Source: Aestuariirhabdus litorea
Lineage (GTDB): Bacteria; Pseudomonadota; Gammaproteobacteria; Pseudomonadales; Aestuariirhabdaceae
Assembly (NCBI RefSeq): GCF_003864255.1
Contig: NZ_QWEZ01000001.1
Location: 992,001 to 1,056,000 of the forward strand
Direction: 5' to 3'
DNA length: 64,000 nt
The translations under genes were made by a program, and so were the position numbers. This document shows, one piece after another, positions 10,953 to 19,608 of this stretch. How positions within the stretch are numbered: position 1 is the stretch's first letter; each line of letters opens with the position of its first letter. Below the pieces are notes generated by a model. That model made no database searches. It was not told where the DNA came from and saw only the letters and a program-made list of their open reading frames with translations.

Positions 10953-12245
10953 CTAGAACAGGTCCATAAAGCGGTAGTAGAGCATGCCGGCGGCCAGCAA
11001 CGGGCTACGCAGGTGCTTGCCGCCGGGGAAGGTCATGTGCTTGATGCGGGCAAACACATCGAAGCGCTCGGCCTGGCCGCTGATCATATCCGCAATCAGG
11101 CGCCCCATCATATGGGTGGCGTTCACGCCGTGGCCGGAATAGGCCTGGGCATAGATCACGTTGTCACTGAGGCGACCCAGCTGTGGCATGCGGTTGGCGC
11201 CGATACCGATGTTGCCACCCCACTCGTAGTCGATGCGGACGTCGGCCAGCTCAGGGAACACCTTCAGCATCTTGGGCTGCATCGCGGCCTTGATGCTCGC
11301 GGGTTCACGGCCGGAGTAGTTGCACATCCCCCCAAACAGCAGGCGTTTGTCGGCGCTGAGGCGGTAGTAGTCGAGGGCGACCCGCTGGTCGCAGATCGCC
11401 ATGTTCTGTGGGATCAGGCGGCGGTGGACCGCTTCGGGAAGGGGCTCGGTGGCGATCACGTAGCTGCCGGCCGGCAGCACTTTACCGGCAATTCTGGGTT
11501 CCAGGTCGCCAATGTAGGCGTTACCGCCCAGTACCACAAAGTCGGCACTGACGCTGCCGTGCTCGGTATGCACCACCGGCTTGCTGCCATGCTCGATACG
11601 GATCGCCGGTGAGTACTCGAAAAACTGTGCCCCCATCTGCTCGGCAGCTGCCGCTTCCCCCAGGCAGAGGTTGAGGGGATGAACATGGCCACTGCCCATA
11701 TCGATCATGCCGCCGATGTACATGTCGGAGCCCACCACCGAGGGGATCTCGCTCCGGTCCAGCATGCGAATCTCGTGGGCGTACTGGTAACGGCTGAGCT
11801 CGTCGAAGCTCTCCTGCAGCTCTTTCATATGACGGGGACGGGTAGCCGCGTCAAAGTAACCCCAGGTGAGGTCACAGTCGATATCGTATTTGGCCACGGT
11901 GTGACGCACGATCTCGACCGCCTCCAGCCCCATGCGAAAGATCGCCTCGACCCCCTCGCTGCCAATCTCGTTACGGAACTGCTCGGCGCCATGGCCGATG
12001 CCCCGAATCAACTGTCCACCGTTGCGACCGGTTGCTCCCCAGCTCAGCTTGCGGGCCTCCAGCAGGATCACGCGATAGCCCCGTTCCGCCAGGTTAAGGG
12101 CGGTGCTGACGCCGGTGAAGCCGCCCCCCACCACACAGACATCGGCGCTGAGGCTACCCTCCAGGCGCGGATACTCGGTGTGCCGATTGGCGCTGGCCAG
12201 GTAGTAGGAGGGGGCGTGCTGGTCGGTGTGTACGGGTGCGTTCAT
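10953..12245 (-). CDS. puuB: FAD-dependent amine oxidase, gamma-glutamylputrescine oxidase-like
   Basis: A 430-residue D-amino-acid-oxidase-fold flavoenzyme. It has the FAD Rossmann motif DVCVVGGGFTGVSTALNLAE at residues about 34-53, then WGATGRNGGQL, GSGHVHPLNLCLGEA, VVLGGNAYIG and a C-terminal YSGHGVNATHMMGRLIADM. The order and spacing match E. coli PuuB, which oxidises gamma-glutamylputrescine in putrescine breakdown. No other puu genes are adjacent, so the physiological amine is uncertain. The promoter region is AT-rich and holds an inverted repeat. It lies downstream of mnmC on the same strand, with a 103-bp gap. Confidence 0.82.
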   Translation of the reverse strand: MNAPVHTDQHAPSYYLASANRHTEYPRLEGSLSADVCVVGGGFTGVSTALNLAERGYRVILLEARKLSWGATGRNGGQLIRGIGHGAEQFRNEIGSEGVEAIFRMGLEAVEIVRHTVAKYDIDCDLTWGYFDAATRPRHMKELQESFDELSRYQYAHEIRMLDRSEIPSVVGSDMYIGGMIDMGSGHVHPLNLCLGEAAAAEQMGAQFFEYSPAIRIEHGSKPVVHTEHGSVSADFVVLGGNAYIGDLEPRIAGKVLPAGSYVIATEPLPEAVHRRLIPQNMAICDQRVALDYYRLSADKRLLFGGMCNYSGREPASIKAAMQPKMLKVFPELADVRIDYEWGGNIGIGANRMPQLGRLSDNVIYAQAYSGHGVNATHMMGRLIADMISGQAERFDVFARIKHMTFPGGKHLRSPLLAAGMLYYRFMDLF

Positions 12246-12269
12246 CTGTTTAATATTCTAATTGACTTT

Positions 12270-12285
12270 GTAAATTAAAATTTAC
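12270..12285 (-). promoter_or_regulatory. Inverted repeat in the puuB-like promoter region
   Basis: GTAAATT-AA-AATTTAC, a 7+7 dyad with a 2-nt spacer, lies 25-40 bp before the puuB-like start codon in a markedly AT-rich patch. This is a plausible repressor operator; the regulator is unknown. Confidence 0.45.
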
Positions 12286-12348
12286 ATGAGCATACCCCGC
12301 GCCTTTGCCCTATGGCAAGGAGAGATTCCCGCCAGTGGCAGTGCCGGC

Positions 12349-14364
12349 TTAGAGGCGGTTGCGGATCAGCTGCCTGACCAGGAAGCGGCTGGGGTTGATG
12401 GCACGCCATATACGTTGGCTGACCGGCAGGGGGTCATTGCAGATCATACTGGCCAGGATCTCCCCGCCCAGCGGGCAGGTGACCAGCCCCCGGGAGCCAT
12501 GGGCCGTGCTCAGGTAGAGGCCTGGCAGGTAGGGGCAGTGTCCCTCGAACGGGGTGTTGGCATCCTTGCGCAGGCGTCCATAGCGCTGGATAAACTCTGT
12601 TGCATCCACCAGCGGGCCGATCAGCGGCAGGTAGTCGGGACTGGTGGTACGAAAATGGGCGCGCCCCCCCTGCACTCGCGAGAGGGAGGCGTCGAGGGCC
12701 TGGTGCAGCAGGGGGCTGATCTGGTGAAGCAGCTGCAGATTGTGCAGGTGATCCTCGTCGCGGCACTCGGTTGAGTCGCTGTCAAAGTTGAAGGTCGCCC
12801 CCAGGGTGAGCTGACCCTCACGGGGAGGGGCGATATAGCCCTCTGCGCACACTACCGCGCGAGGTGAGACTTTATCACTCGATGGCAGGTAGCTGATCTG
12901 GCCGCGGATCCGTTTGAGGGGCAGGTATTGGCTCTGGGGGAGTTGGTTACAATCCTGTCCAGTGGTAAGGATCAGCTGGCTGGTGTCGATTGTCTCACCT
13001 TGCTGATTGGTTAGCCGCCAGCCTGCACCGGCGACCAGCGGCTCTAGGCGGGTTAACTCCCAACGGTTGATCAGCTCGATATTGGGGTGCTCCAGCAGCG
13101 CCCGGCACAGGCCCGGAGGGTTTACCCAACCGCTGTCGGGAAACAGCAGGCCATCGCAGTTAAGCGCAAGACCACTGGTTTCGCTGAGCTCGGCGGCACT
13201 GGCCCGGGTCATGAAAGTGGGGTGGAAAAGGCCGCACTCAATCAGTTGCTGCTGACGTTGCTGCTCACGCGGGTTATGGGCCAACTGGATGACCCCGCAG
13301 GGTGACCAGACAGAGGGATGCTGATCGGGGGGCAGCAGTTCATGCAACAGCGCCAGGCTGAACTGGGTGCCCTGGTGCACCAGCTCCGACAGCTCGGTTC
13401 CCTGGGCTGAGAGTTTGCTGTAGAGCACCCCCTGGGGGTTGCCCGAGGCTCCGAGGGCGGGGGATTCCTTGCGTTCGAGTACCCTTACTTTCCAGCCCCG
13501 GCGGGCCATAGCGAAGGCTGCGCTGCAGCCCGCCAACCCGGCGCCCACGACGACAATCTCCCGTGAGGCTGTGCTGCTGGGGTAGCGCTGCCAGGGGGGG
13601 GCGGGTGTGCGATCAGGGGCGGAAGTGGTATGCGCGAAGGTGCCTCGAAGCATATCCCGCTTGGTGCCAAATCCCGCTACCTTTTCCACCCTGAAACCCA
13701 CCGCCTGCAGGCCCCGGCGAACCAGGCCGGCGGCGGTGAAGGTTGAAAAAGTGGCGCTCGGGCTGCTGAGTTGCGCCATCCGCTGGAACAGCGCTTCCTG
13801 CCACATCTGTGGATTCTTGGCGGGGGCAAAGCCATCAAGGAACCAGCAGTCGATCTCGGCTTCAAGTGCCTGCAGTGACTCGGTAGCATCACCCAGGCAG
13901 AATGTGAGGCTGACTCTCCCTTCGTCAAACAGCAGGCGGTGCATGCCACTCAGGGCTTTGGGTAAACGTTGCAATAACCGGGCAGAAAAGGGTTCAAGCT
14001 CGGGCCACAGCGCCAGGGCGCGCGCCTGCTCCTCGATAGCGAGCGGGTATTTTTCGGTGGTAATAAAGTGGAGTCGGGCACTGGCCGGGGCCTTCTCCCG
14101 CCACAGTTTCCAGCAGCAGAGAAAATTGAGGCCGGTACCAAAACCGGTTTCAGCGATGGAAAAACAGCCCCCTGGCGACAGCGCCTGGAAACGCTCGCTA
14201 AGTCTGTTGCTGCGCAGAAACACATGGTCTGATTCAAGCAGGCCGTTATGGACGGAAAAATAGATGTCGTTAAAGCGTGGGCAGAGTGGCTGTCCCTGCT
14301 CATCCCAACTCAGGCCGTTGGAGTGATGATCGTTGGAAGTGGGAGGGGACAAGTGCGCCACCAT
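12349..14364 (-). CDS. mnmC: Bifunctional tRNA mnm5s2U34 biosynthesis protein MnmC
   Basis: Catalyses the last two steps of 5-methylaminomethyl-2-thiouridine formation at the wobble base of several tRNAs. The N-terminal SAM methyltransferase (about 1-245) contains ETGFGTGLNFLCCWKLW and the WFLDGFAPAKNPQMW motif. The C-terminal FAD oxidoreductase starts at about 270 with IVVVGAGLAGCSAAFAMARR and ends TAHGSRGLVTCPLGGEILAS. The 671-residue length is that of the fused enzyme. It is divergent from the PAS-GGDEF-EAL gene across a gap of about 100 bp rich in A and T, which probably holds both promoters. Confidence 0.96.
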   Translation of the reverse strand: MVAHLSPPTSNDHHSNGLSWDEQGQPLCPRFNDIYFSVHNGLLESDHVFLRSNRLSERFQALSPGGCFSIAETGFGTGLNFLCCWKLWREKAPASARLHFITTEKYPLAIEEQARALALWPELEPFSARLLQRLPKALSGMHRLLFDEGRVSLTFCLGDATESLQALEAEIDCWFLDGFAPAKNPQMWQEALFQRMAQLSSPSATFSTFTAAGLVRRGLQAVGFRVEKVAGFGTKRDMLRGTFAHTTSAPDRTPAPPWQRYPSSTASREIVVVGAGLAGCSAAFAMARRGWKVRVLERKESPALGASGNPQGVLYSKLSAQGTELSELVHQGTQFSLALLHELLPPDQHPSVWSPCGVIQLAHNPREQQRQQQLIECGLFHPTFMTRASAAELSETSGLALNCDGLLFPDSGWVNPPGLCRALLEHPNIELINRWELTRLEPLVAGAGWRLTNQQGETIDTSQLILTTGQDCNQLPQSQYLPLKRIRGQISYLPSSDKVSPRAVVCAEGYIAPPREGQLTLGATFNFDSDSTECRDEDHLHNLQLLHQISPLLHQALDASLSRVQGGRAHFRTTSPDYLPLIGPLVDATEFIQRYGRLRKDANTPFEGHCPYLPGLYLSTAHGSRGLVTCPLGGEILASMICNDPLPVSQRIWRAINPSRFLVRQLIRNRL

Positions 14365-14466
14365 AAGGTAAATTGGAAATAACTCGAACTATTCTACTAA
14401 TAAGATGATCGTGACCCAATCCCTTGCGGAGCTAAGGCACCGCTATGCCCGACATCACCTTCGCCG

Positions 14467-17400
14467 ATGGAGGGACTTGCCTTGAGCTTGACGGCACTGC
14501 AGCTCGTAGCGGCAGTTATTCTCGGTGGCATGGCTTGCCTCTTTGTGGGGCTGCGCAACTACATCGGGTTGGTGCCCTGTTATGTGTTGCTGGGCGGTAT
14601 CAACCTGATCCACTTCTCCCCCGCGGTGTCGCTGGAAAGCTTCAGGGCCTGGGAGGCGATTACCCCGCCGATATCGCTGCTGGCCCTGCTGCTGATTGCG
14701 CTTTACCGTGGCGCTTCTGCGGCGCGCATCGCGGTCGCCATTGTCGCCTGCACCTCCGTTGGCCTGCCACTGCTTGAGATTGTAGCCGGCTCCTTTATGG
14801 GCGGGTCCCTGTTTTTCGATTCGGTGGTGGCGATTCCCTTCGAGCAGGCGCTGTTCAAAATGGCGACCCTGGTGGTGCTTATGATCTTCACCCTGGCGGC
14901 TTACGAGCAGGTGCGGGGGCGGATAGGCGGTATCCGGTTTTGGGCGCTGTCGACGGTGCTGTTCGGCAGTGTCTTCATGGATGCGCTGTTGACCATGCTG
15001 GTGATGGGCGGCAGTCAGTGGTTTGTGCAAAAGCTGGTGGTGGCCGCGATTGTGCTGGTTCCTGCAGGAGCGCTGTTGCTGTTTGCCGCCAGTCCCCGAA
15101 CGGCTGAGCTGCATGGGCTTGGGTTCTGGTTCGGTGGCCGCAGCGCCCTCGGGGACAAGCCGGGCCGTTCGGGTACCCAGCGCCATTACCACAGTGACCA
15201 GCAGGCCCACGGGCAGTTGGATAATATATTGGAGACTCAACTGGTCTACGCCTATGCCGTGGACCTGGACCTGCGCTACACCCTGTTTAACAAAGCCCAC
15301 GCCGACCTTGTGCGGCGGGTAAACGGTACCGAGTTGCGTCTGGGCATGGAGCTTTTCTCCGGTGTCTCTCACAAGGATTGGGTGGAGGAGATCCGCATTG
15401 CCATCAACCAGGCGCTGCGAGGAGAGAATTACCGGCTCGAACGCCAGATCGAGACCCGTGATGGTGAACATCTGGTGCTGGATACCCGTTACGGTCCGGT
15501 GCTGGATGAGCTGGGCCACATCGCCGGTGTCGGGGTCTGTGCAATCGATGTCTCCGATGTACGTCGAACCGGCGATGCCCTGAAGGCCTCCGAACAGCGC
15601 TGGCAACTGGCTCTGGAGGGGAGCCAGGAGGGGTTGTGGGACTGGAATATTGAGGAGGAAACCCTGTTTCTCTCCAAACGCTGGTATGAGATCACCGGCT
15701 ACGATATCGATGAAGGGATCGATGTGAGTTGCTGGAAAGGGCTGCTGCACCCGGATGATCGTCTCAAGGTGGGGCGAGAGGCCGTGGCTCACCTCAGGGG
15801 CTCGGACCCCTACTATCACAGCGAACACCGAATCCGGGTGGCGGGCGGCCAATACCGTTGGGTATCCGAGCGGGGGATTGCCACCTTCGATGCCCAGGGT
15901 AAGCCCCTGCGTATGATCGGTACCATGACCGATATTGACGATGCCAAGTGTGCCGACGAACGCATTCGCCAGAGTGAGGAGCTGCTCAGCTACGCCTTTG
16001 AAGTGGCTGACGAGGGGATTTGGGATGCCCATATCCCTTCAGGCCGGGTGTTTTACAGTCCCCGCTTCCTGGCGATGCTGGGGTACAGTCTGGAGGAGTT
16101 CGGCGACAACCTGGCCTTTTGGCCCCGCTTTATCCACCCGGATGACCGGGCGCGGGTGGCGGCCATGTTGCAGCTGCCTCAGAGTGGCGGCGGGCGTTTC
16201 GAGGAGCGCTTTCGGATGTACCGCCAGGACGGCGAGATTATTCATATCCTCTCCCGCGGGCGTGTTGTCAGCTGGCGTGATGACGGCCAGCCCCTGAGGG
16301 TGGTGGGCATCCACAAGGATATTACCCAGGATGTGGAACGCCTCGAACAGATCGAGAGCCTGGCGTTTTATGACTCCCTCACCAACTTGCCCAACCGACG
16401 CCTGCTGACGGAGCGTGCCGAGCAGAGTCTGGCGTTGGCGCGGCGGAACAAGGGTTCACTGGCGGTGCTGGTGATTGACCTCGACAAGTTCAAGGATGTG
16501 AATGACACCCTGGGCCACGATGTGGGGGATCTCCTGCTGGTTGAGGTGAGCCAGGCGATCAGGGGGTGCCTGAGGGATGTGGACACCCTGTGCCGGCAGG
16601 GGGGGGATGAGTTCACCATCATTCTTCCCGACTGTTCGGGGATCTCGGCGCTGGAGGTGGCCGAGCGCATTGCCGACGCGGTGGAGAAACCACTGCAGCT
16701 AAAAACCCACCGCGTCCAGGTAGAAGCGAGTATCGGGGTTGCCTGTTACCCGGAGGACGGTGAAGACCTGACCAGCCTGCTGAAGCATGCAGATATCGCC
16801 ATGTACCAGGCCAAGCAGCGAGGGATTGCGGTCTCCCTGTTCCACCTGGACCAGGCGAAGGTTCTGGAACGGCGGGTGATGATAGAAAAGGAGCTGCATG
16901 AGGGGATGGAGACCGAGCAGGTGTACCTTGAGTACCAGCCCAAGATCGACCTGCTCAGCGGGCAGATCGAGGGGGTAGAGGCGCTGGCCCGATGGAACCA
17001 TCCAGAGCTGGGGATGGTTAGCCCGGCCGAGTTTGTTACCATCGCTGAGCAGTCGGCCCAGATTCACCGGCTGGGTAGGCGTGTTCTCGACCTGGCCTGC
17101 CGGCAGCTGATGCAATGGCGGGGGGAGGGGATTAATCTCAGCATGGCGGTGAACCTGTCGGCTCAGGAGCTGCAAAACGAGCAGCTCCCCGATTACATCG
17201 CCAGCCTGCTTAGCCGCTATCAGATCGGCCCCCGGCAGCTGGAGATCGAGCTGACAGAAACGGCCATCATGGGCAATGTCGACCGCTCGATCGCTTTGCT
17301 GGAGCGGATACGTGCATTGGGTATACGGGTGGCGGTTGATGACTTCGGCACCGGCTACTCCTCCTTCAGCTATCTTAACCAGCTGCCCATTGCCAGTATC

Positions 17401-17673
17401 AAAATCGACCGTACCTTCGTCAGCCAGCTGGGTCGCACCACCTCGCAGAGGGGGGATGCGGAAACCATTATCCGGGCCATCGTGGGGTTGGCGCACAACC
17501 TGGACCTGCAGGTAGTGGCCGAGGGGGTGGAGACCCCGCTGCAACAATCCTATCTCCAGCGCCTGCGGTGCGATCAAGGGCAGGGCTACCTGTTCTGCAG
17601 GCCTACCTCGGCCGGCGAGGTCACCCGCCTTATCCGGGAGCAGGGCAGTCTGCTGGCCCAGGAGGCAGGTTGA
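14467..17673 (+). CDS. Membrane PAS-GGDEF-EAL cyclic-di-GMP protein
   Basis: A 1068-residue protein. The first about 215 residues are strongly hydrophobic, with six or seven membrane segments that I cannot assign to a named sensor family (FFDSVVAIPFEQALFKMATL is characteristic). PAS-like modules follow at about 255-370, 375-500 and 505-625 (the second and third with WDWN/WDAH and HPDDR motifs). The GGDEF domain has an intact GGDEF near 711 and an RxxD inhibitory site (RDVD) five residues before it. The EAL domain has EALARWNHPE near 838, DDFGTGYSS near 958 and VVAEGVET. Both catalytic domains therefore look competent. The ATG lies within GATGGAGGG, whose GGAGGG could instead serve a TTG start at 14482 seven bases further on. 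Confidence 0.93.
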   Translation: MEGLALSLTALQLVAAVILGGMACLFVGLRNYIGLVPCYVLLGGINLIHFSPAVSLESFRAWEAITPPISLLALLLIALYRGASAARIAVAIVACTSVGLPLLEIVAGSFMGGSLFFDSVVAIPFEQALFKMATLVVLMIFTLAAYEQVRGRIGGIRFWALSTVLFGSVFMDALLTMLVMGGSQWFVQKLVVAAIVLVPAGALLLFAASPRTAELHGLGFWFGGRSALGDKPGRSGTQRHYHSDQQAHGQLDNILETQLVYAYAVDLDLRYTLFNKAHADLVRRVNGTELRLGMELFSGVSHKDWVEEIRIAINQALRGENYRLERQIETRDGEHLVLDTRYGPVLDELGHIAGVGVCAIDVSDVRRTGDALKASEQRWQLALEGSQEGLWDWNIEEETLFLSKRWYEITGYDIDEGIDVSCWKGLLHPDDRLKVGREAVAHLRGSDPYYHSEHRIRVAGGQYRWVSERGIATFDAQGKPLRMIGTMTDIDDAKCADERIRQSEELLSYAFEVADEGIWDAHIPSGRVFYSPRFLAMLGYSLEEFGDNLAFWPRFIHPDDRARVAAMLQLPQSGGGRFEERFRMYRQDGEIIHILSRGRVVSWRDDGQPLRVVGIHKDITQDVERLEQIESLAFYDSLTNLPNRRLLTERAEQSLALARRNKGSLAVLVIDLDKFKDVNDTLGHDVGDLLLVEVSQAIRGCLRDVDTLCRQGGDEFTIILPDCSGISALEVAERIADAVEKPLQLKTHRVQVEASIGVACYPEDGEDLTSLLKHADIAMYQAKQRGIAVSLFHLDQAKVLERRVMIEKELHEGMETEQVYLEYQPKIDLLSGQIEGVEALARWNHPELGMVSPAEFVTIAEQSAQIHRLGRRVLDLACRQLMQWRGEGINLSMAVNLSAQELQNEQLPDYIASLLSRYQIGPRQLEIELTETAIMGNVDRSIALLERIRALGIRVAVDDFGTGYSSFSYLNQLPIASIKIDRTFVSQLGRTTSQRGDAETIIRAIVGLAHNLDLQVVAEGVETPLQQSYLQRLRCDQGQGYLFCRPTSAGEVTRLIREQGSLLAQEAG

Positions 17674-17753
17674 CCTGATGGCAGCAGGTTAACCCTGTCC
17701 TGGCGGCGGGAAGAAGAGAGGCCGTTGTTAGTGCAAACTGTTCTCAAGGCTGT

Positions 17754-17875
17754 CTGGACTTGCCCTGGCACGGAGGTTATAACTGTAATGGCTCACCAAG
17801 AGTGTCCAGGGAGGTATAACCACCTCCCACCGCGTGACTACTGGGGCCGGCCAATCCAAAGAGAGTGGCCGGCCC
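17754..17875 (+). other. Structured intergenic region with competing stems
   Basis: The 244-bp gap between the cyclic-di-GMP gene and the methyltransferase is rich in pairing potential. CTGGAC (17754-17759) can pair with GTCCAG (17804-17809). CCCTGG (17763-17768) can pair with CCAGGG (17806-17811). GGGAGGT (17809-17815) can pair with ACCTCCC (17822-17828). The first three pairings share bases and are mutually exclusive. A separate perfect 10-bp stem GGGCCGGCCA/TGGCCGGCCC (17844-17853 with 17866-17875) follows. This could be a terminator complex for the upstream gene or a leader for the downstream one. I recognise no known RNA family. Confidence 0.4.
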
Positions 17876-17917
17876 TGTACGTATCTGGAAACGGCCTTTC
17901 TGCCCCCTGACCCTGAA

Positions 17918-18583
17918 ATGACCTGCGAGCTCGACCGTTTTTTGCAGCAGCGGATCCCCGGTGCTGCTGTCTGCCCCCAGCGCTTACCCGGTTGTGGAGC
18001 GCTTCAGCTCTACCTGATCGACCCCCGGAGTGTTCAACGGCATTACAGCACCGAGCAGATGCTGGCCATTATGCAGCAGCCCGCCTACTGGAGCCTCTGT
18101 TGGGGTAGTGGACTGGCGCTGGCGCGTTATCTGTTGAACCAGCCCCAGCGGGTGGCGGGTAAGCGGGTGCTGGACTTTGGGGCCGGTTCAGGCGTGGTGG
18201 CGGTTGCCGCCGCCCTGGCGGGAGCCCGTCAGGTGATCGCCTGCGACATCGATCCCCAGGCCCTTGCCGCCACCTCCGCCAACGCCCGCCTGAACGGGGT
18301 GGAGGTGGAGCTGCTCGACGACTTCGCAGGGCTTGAGGCTCCGGTGGACCTGCTGGTTGCCGCCGATGTGCTCTATGATCGTGCTAACCTGCCGCTGCTG
18401 GAGCAGTTTTGTCGGTGCGCCGACTCGGTGTTGGTCGGGGATTCTCGTATTCGCAATTTCCAGGTCGCCCCCTACCGGCGTATTGCCCGGATGTCCTGTG
18501 GTACCTTTCCTGATCTGGATGAGTTTGAGGAGTTTTCCCAGGTCAGTCTCTATGAGACCCAGCCTGAGGCTGGCTCCCCCTGA
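17918..18583 (+). CDS. Class I SAM-dependent methyltransferase
   Basis: A 221-residue Rossmann-fold methyltransferase with the SAM-binding motif VLDFGAGSGVVAVAAALAGA, acidic motif II (IACDIDPQALAATSANARLNG) and DLLVAADVLYDRANLPLL. It resembles the ETFB-lysine/nicotinamide N-methyltransferase-like group near PrmA; the substrate is unknown. The ATG at 17918 is preferred because the open frame upstream is Pro/Arg-rich and covers the hairpins. The TGA stop sits inside a 16-bp palindrome shared with the convergent gene. Confidence 0.8.
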   Translation: MTCELDRFLQQRIPGAAVCPQRLPGCGALQLYLIDPRSVQRHYSTEQMLAIMQQPAYWSLCWGSGLALARYLLNQPQRVAGKRVLDFGAGSGVVAVAAALAGARQVIACDIDPQALAATSANARLNGVEVELLDDFAGLEAPVDLLVAADVLYDRANLPLLEQFCRCADSVLVGDSRIRNFQVAPYRRIARMSCGTFPDLDEFEEFSQVSLYETQPEAGSP

Positions 18584-18591
18584 TCAGGGGG
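18576..18591. terminator. 16-bp palindrome holding both convergent stop codons
   Basis: CCCCCTGATCAGGGGG is a perfect palindrome. Its central TGA|TCA supplies the stop codon of the methyltransferase on the plus strand and of the DUF1223-like gene on the minus strand. A second small stem (CAGCC-TGA-GGCTG, 18560-18572) precedes it. There is no T-tract on either side, so strength as a terminator is uncertain. Confidence 0.5.
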
Positions 18592-18895
18592 TCCACCAGC
18601 CTCCCACCGCCTGCAGCGGTTGCAGGCGGTCGCCGCGACCGACCCAGGCCGATATCGCCAGGGGAACCCCCTGGGGGGCGATGGGGTCCGGTAGCGGCAG
18701 CCGCCACTGTAGCCCCTGCCAGAGTTGGGGGTGATGCTTAAGGGAGCTGAACCTCCGGTCCGCCGGCGGGCAGCTACTGCAGCCTTGTGAGGTGTAAAGC
18801 TCCAGCAGGGGCGTGTGACGGCTACCACTGTTGATTTGCCAACCCCAGCTGGGCAGCGATAGCATGAGCAGTAGCAGAATCGAGCTTCGGGCCAT
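18584..18895 (-). pseudogene. Internally deleted DUF1223-like protein
   Basis: A 103-residue frame with a good ribosome site (GGAG six bases before ATG) and an export signal (SSILLLLMLSLPSWGW). It has the DUF1223 signature LLELYTSQGCSSCPPADR, a thioredoxin-like CxxC motif. Full DUF1223 proteins run to about 220-250 residues. Here, about 55 residues in, the frame passes directly to WRLPLPDP...ISAWVGRGDRLQPLQAVGGWW, which to my recollection resembles the family C-terminus. This suggests an in-frame loss of the central part. It is therefore probably a decayed gene, although the frame is still open and it could be a mini-protein. Confidence 0.55.
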
Positions 18896-19008
18896 CTTCG
18901 TCTCCGTGATCCGCCTTATAGGTGCCAGGGGCCATTCCCAATAGACCCGCCAGCGCCGGGAATGATTTCACCGGATTCTGCAAACCCATCCACCGGGACG
19001 GAGTATTC

Positions 19009-19608
19009 ATGAATGAGACACCTGAGATAACCGCCGTTCTCGACTTTTGGTTCGCTGATCGAGCCGGCTTTCCTCCGGGTGGAAAAGCACTCTGGTGGGG
19101 GAAAAGTGAAGCGGTCGACCGCTATGTCCGCGACCAGTTTGGCGAGTTGCTGGGGCGTCTATCCCGCAAGAGGCCACCCCTGTTGGAGGACAGCCCAAGG
19201 GGGCGCCTGGCCAGCATTCTTTGCCTGGATCAGTTTCCCCGCCACCTCTACCGGGGGCGGGAGCGGGCCTTTGCCTGGGACCGACGTGCCCGAGCCCTGG
19301 TGCGGGGTGGATTGGCGCAGGGGCAGGATCAATCCCTGGCGCCGATGGAGCGGGTGTTTTTCTACCTGCCATTGGTGCACAGCGAAGCGCTGGAGGACCA
19401 GGATCAAGCGATTCTGCTGCTGGAAGCGCTGCGCCAAGAGGTCACTGAAGCGGACGGTAAGGATGTCGATGGCAGTCTGCAATCGGCTCGCCGACATCGG
19501 CAGATTATTGCCCGTTTCGGCCGATTCCCCCACCGCAACCGGGCGCTTGGGCGGCAGAGTAGCGAGGAGGAGCGGGTGTTTCTTACCCAACCCGGTTCCT
19601 CCTTCTAG
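19009..19608 (+). CDS. DUF924 family protein
   Basis: A 199-residue alpha-helical cytoplasmic protein of the DUF924 family (TPR-like fold, function unknown). Typical segments are VLDFWFADR near the N-terminus, LWWGKSEAVDRYVRDQFG, ILCLDQFPRHLYRGRERAFA and FFYLPLVHSEALEDQ, ending in HRNRALGRQSSEEE. The ATG at 19009 has GGAG at a five-base distance; an upstream in-frame ATG lacks one and would add 29 unrelated residues. Its stop overlaps that of the convergent azlD gene by 4 bp. Confidence 0.9.
   Translation: MNETPEITAVLDFWFADRAGFPPGGKALWWGKSEAVDRYVRDQFGELLGRLSRKRPPLLEDSPRGRLASILCLDQFPRHLYRGRERAFAWDRRARALVRGGLAQGQDQSLAPMERVFFYLPLVHSEALEDQDQAILLLEALRQEVTEADGKDVDGSLQSARRHRQIIARFGRFPHRNRALGRQSSEEERVFLTQPGSSF

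Noticed and set aside
14455-16032. A 525-codon open frame on the minus strand opposite the cyclic-di-GMP gene
   Set aside because: Composition is Gln/His/Arg/Gly-rich, as expected for the complement of a GC-rich gene. The plus-strand frame has full PAS, GGDEF and EAL domains.
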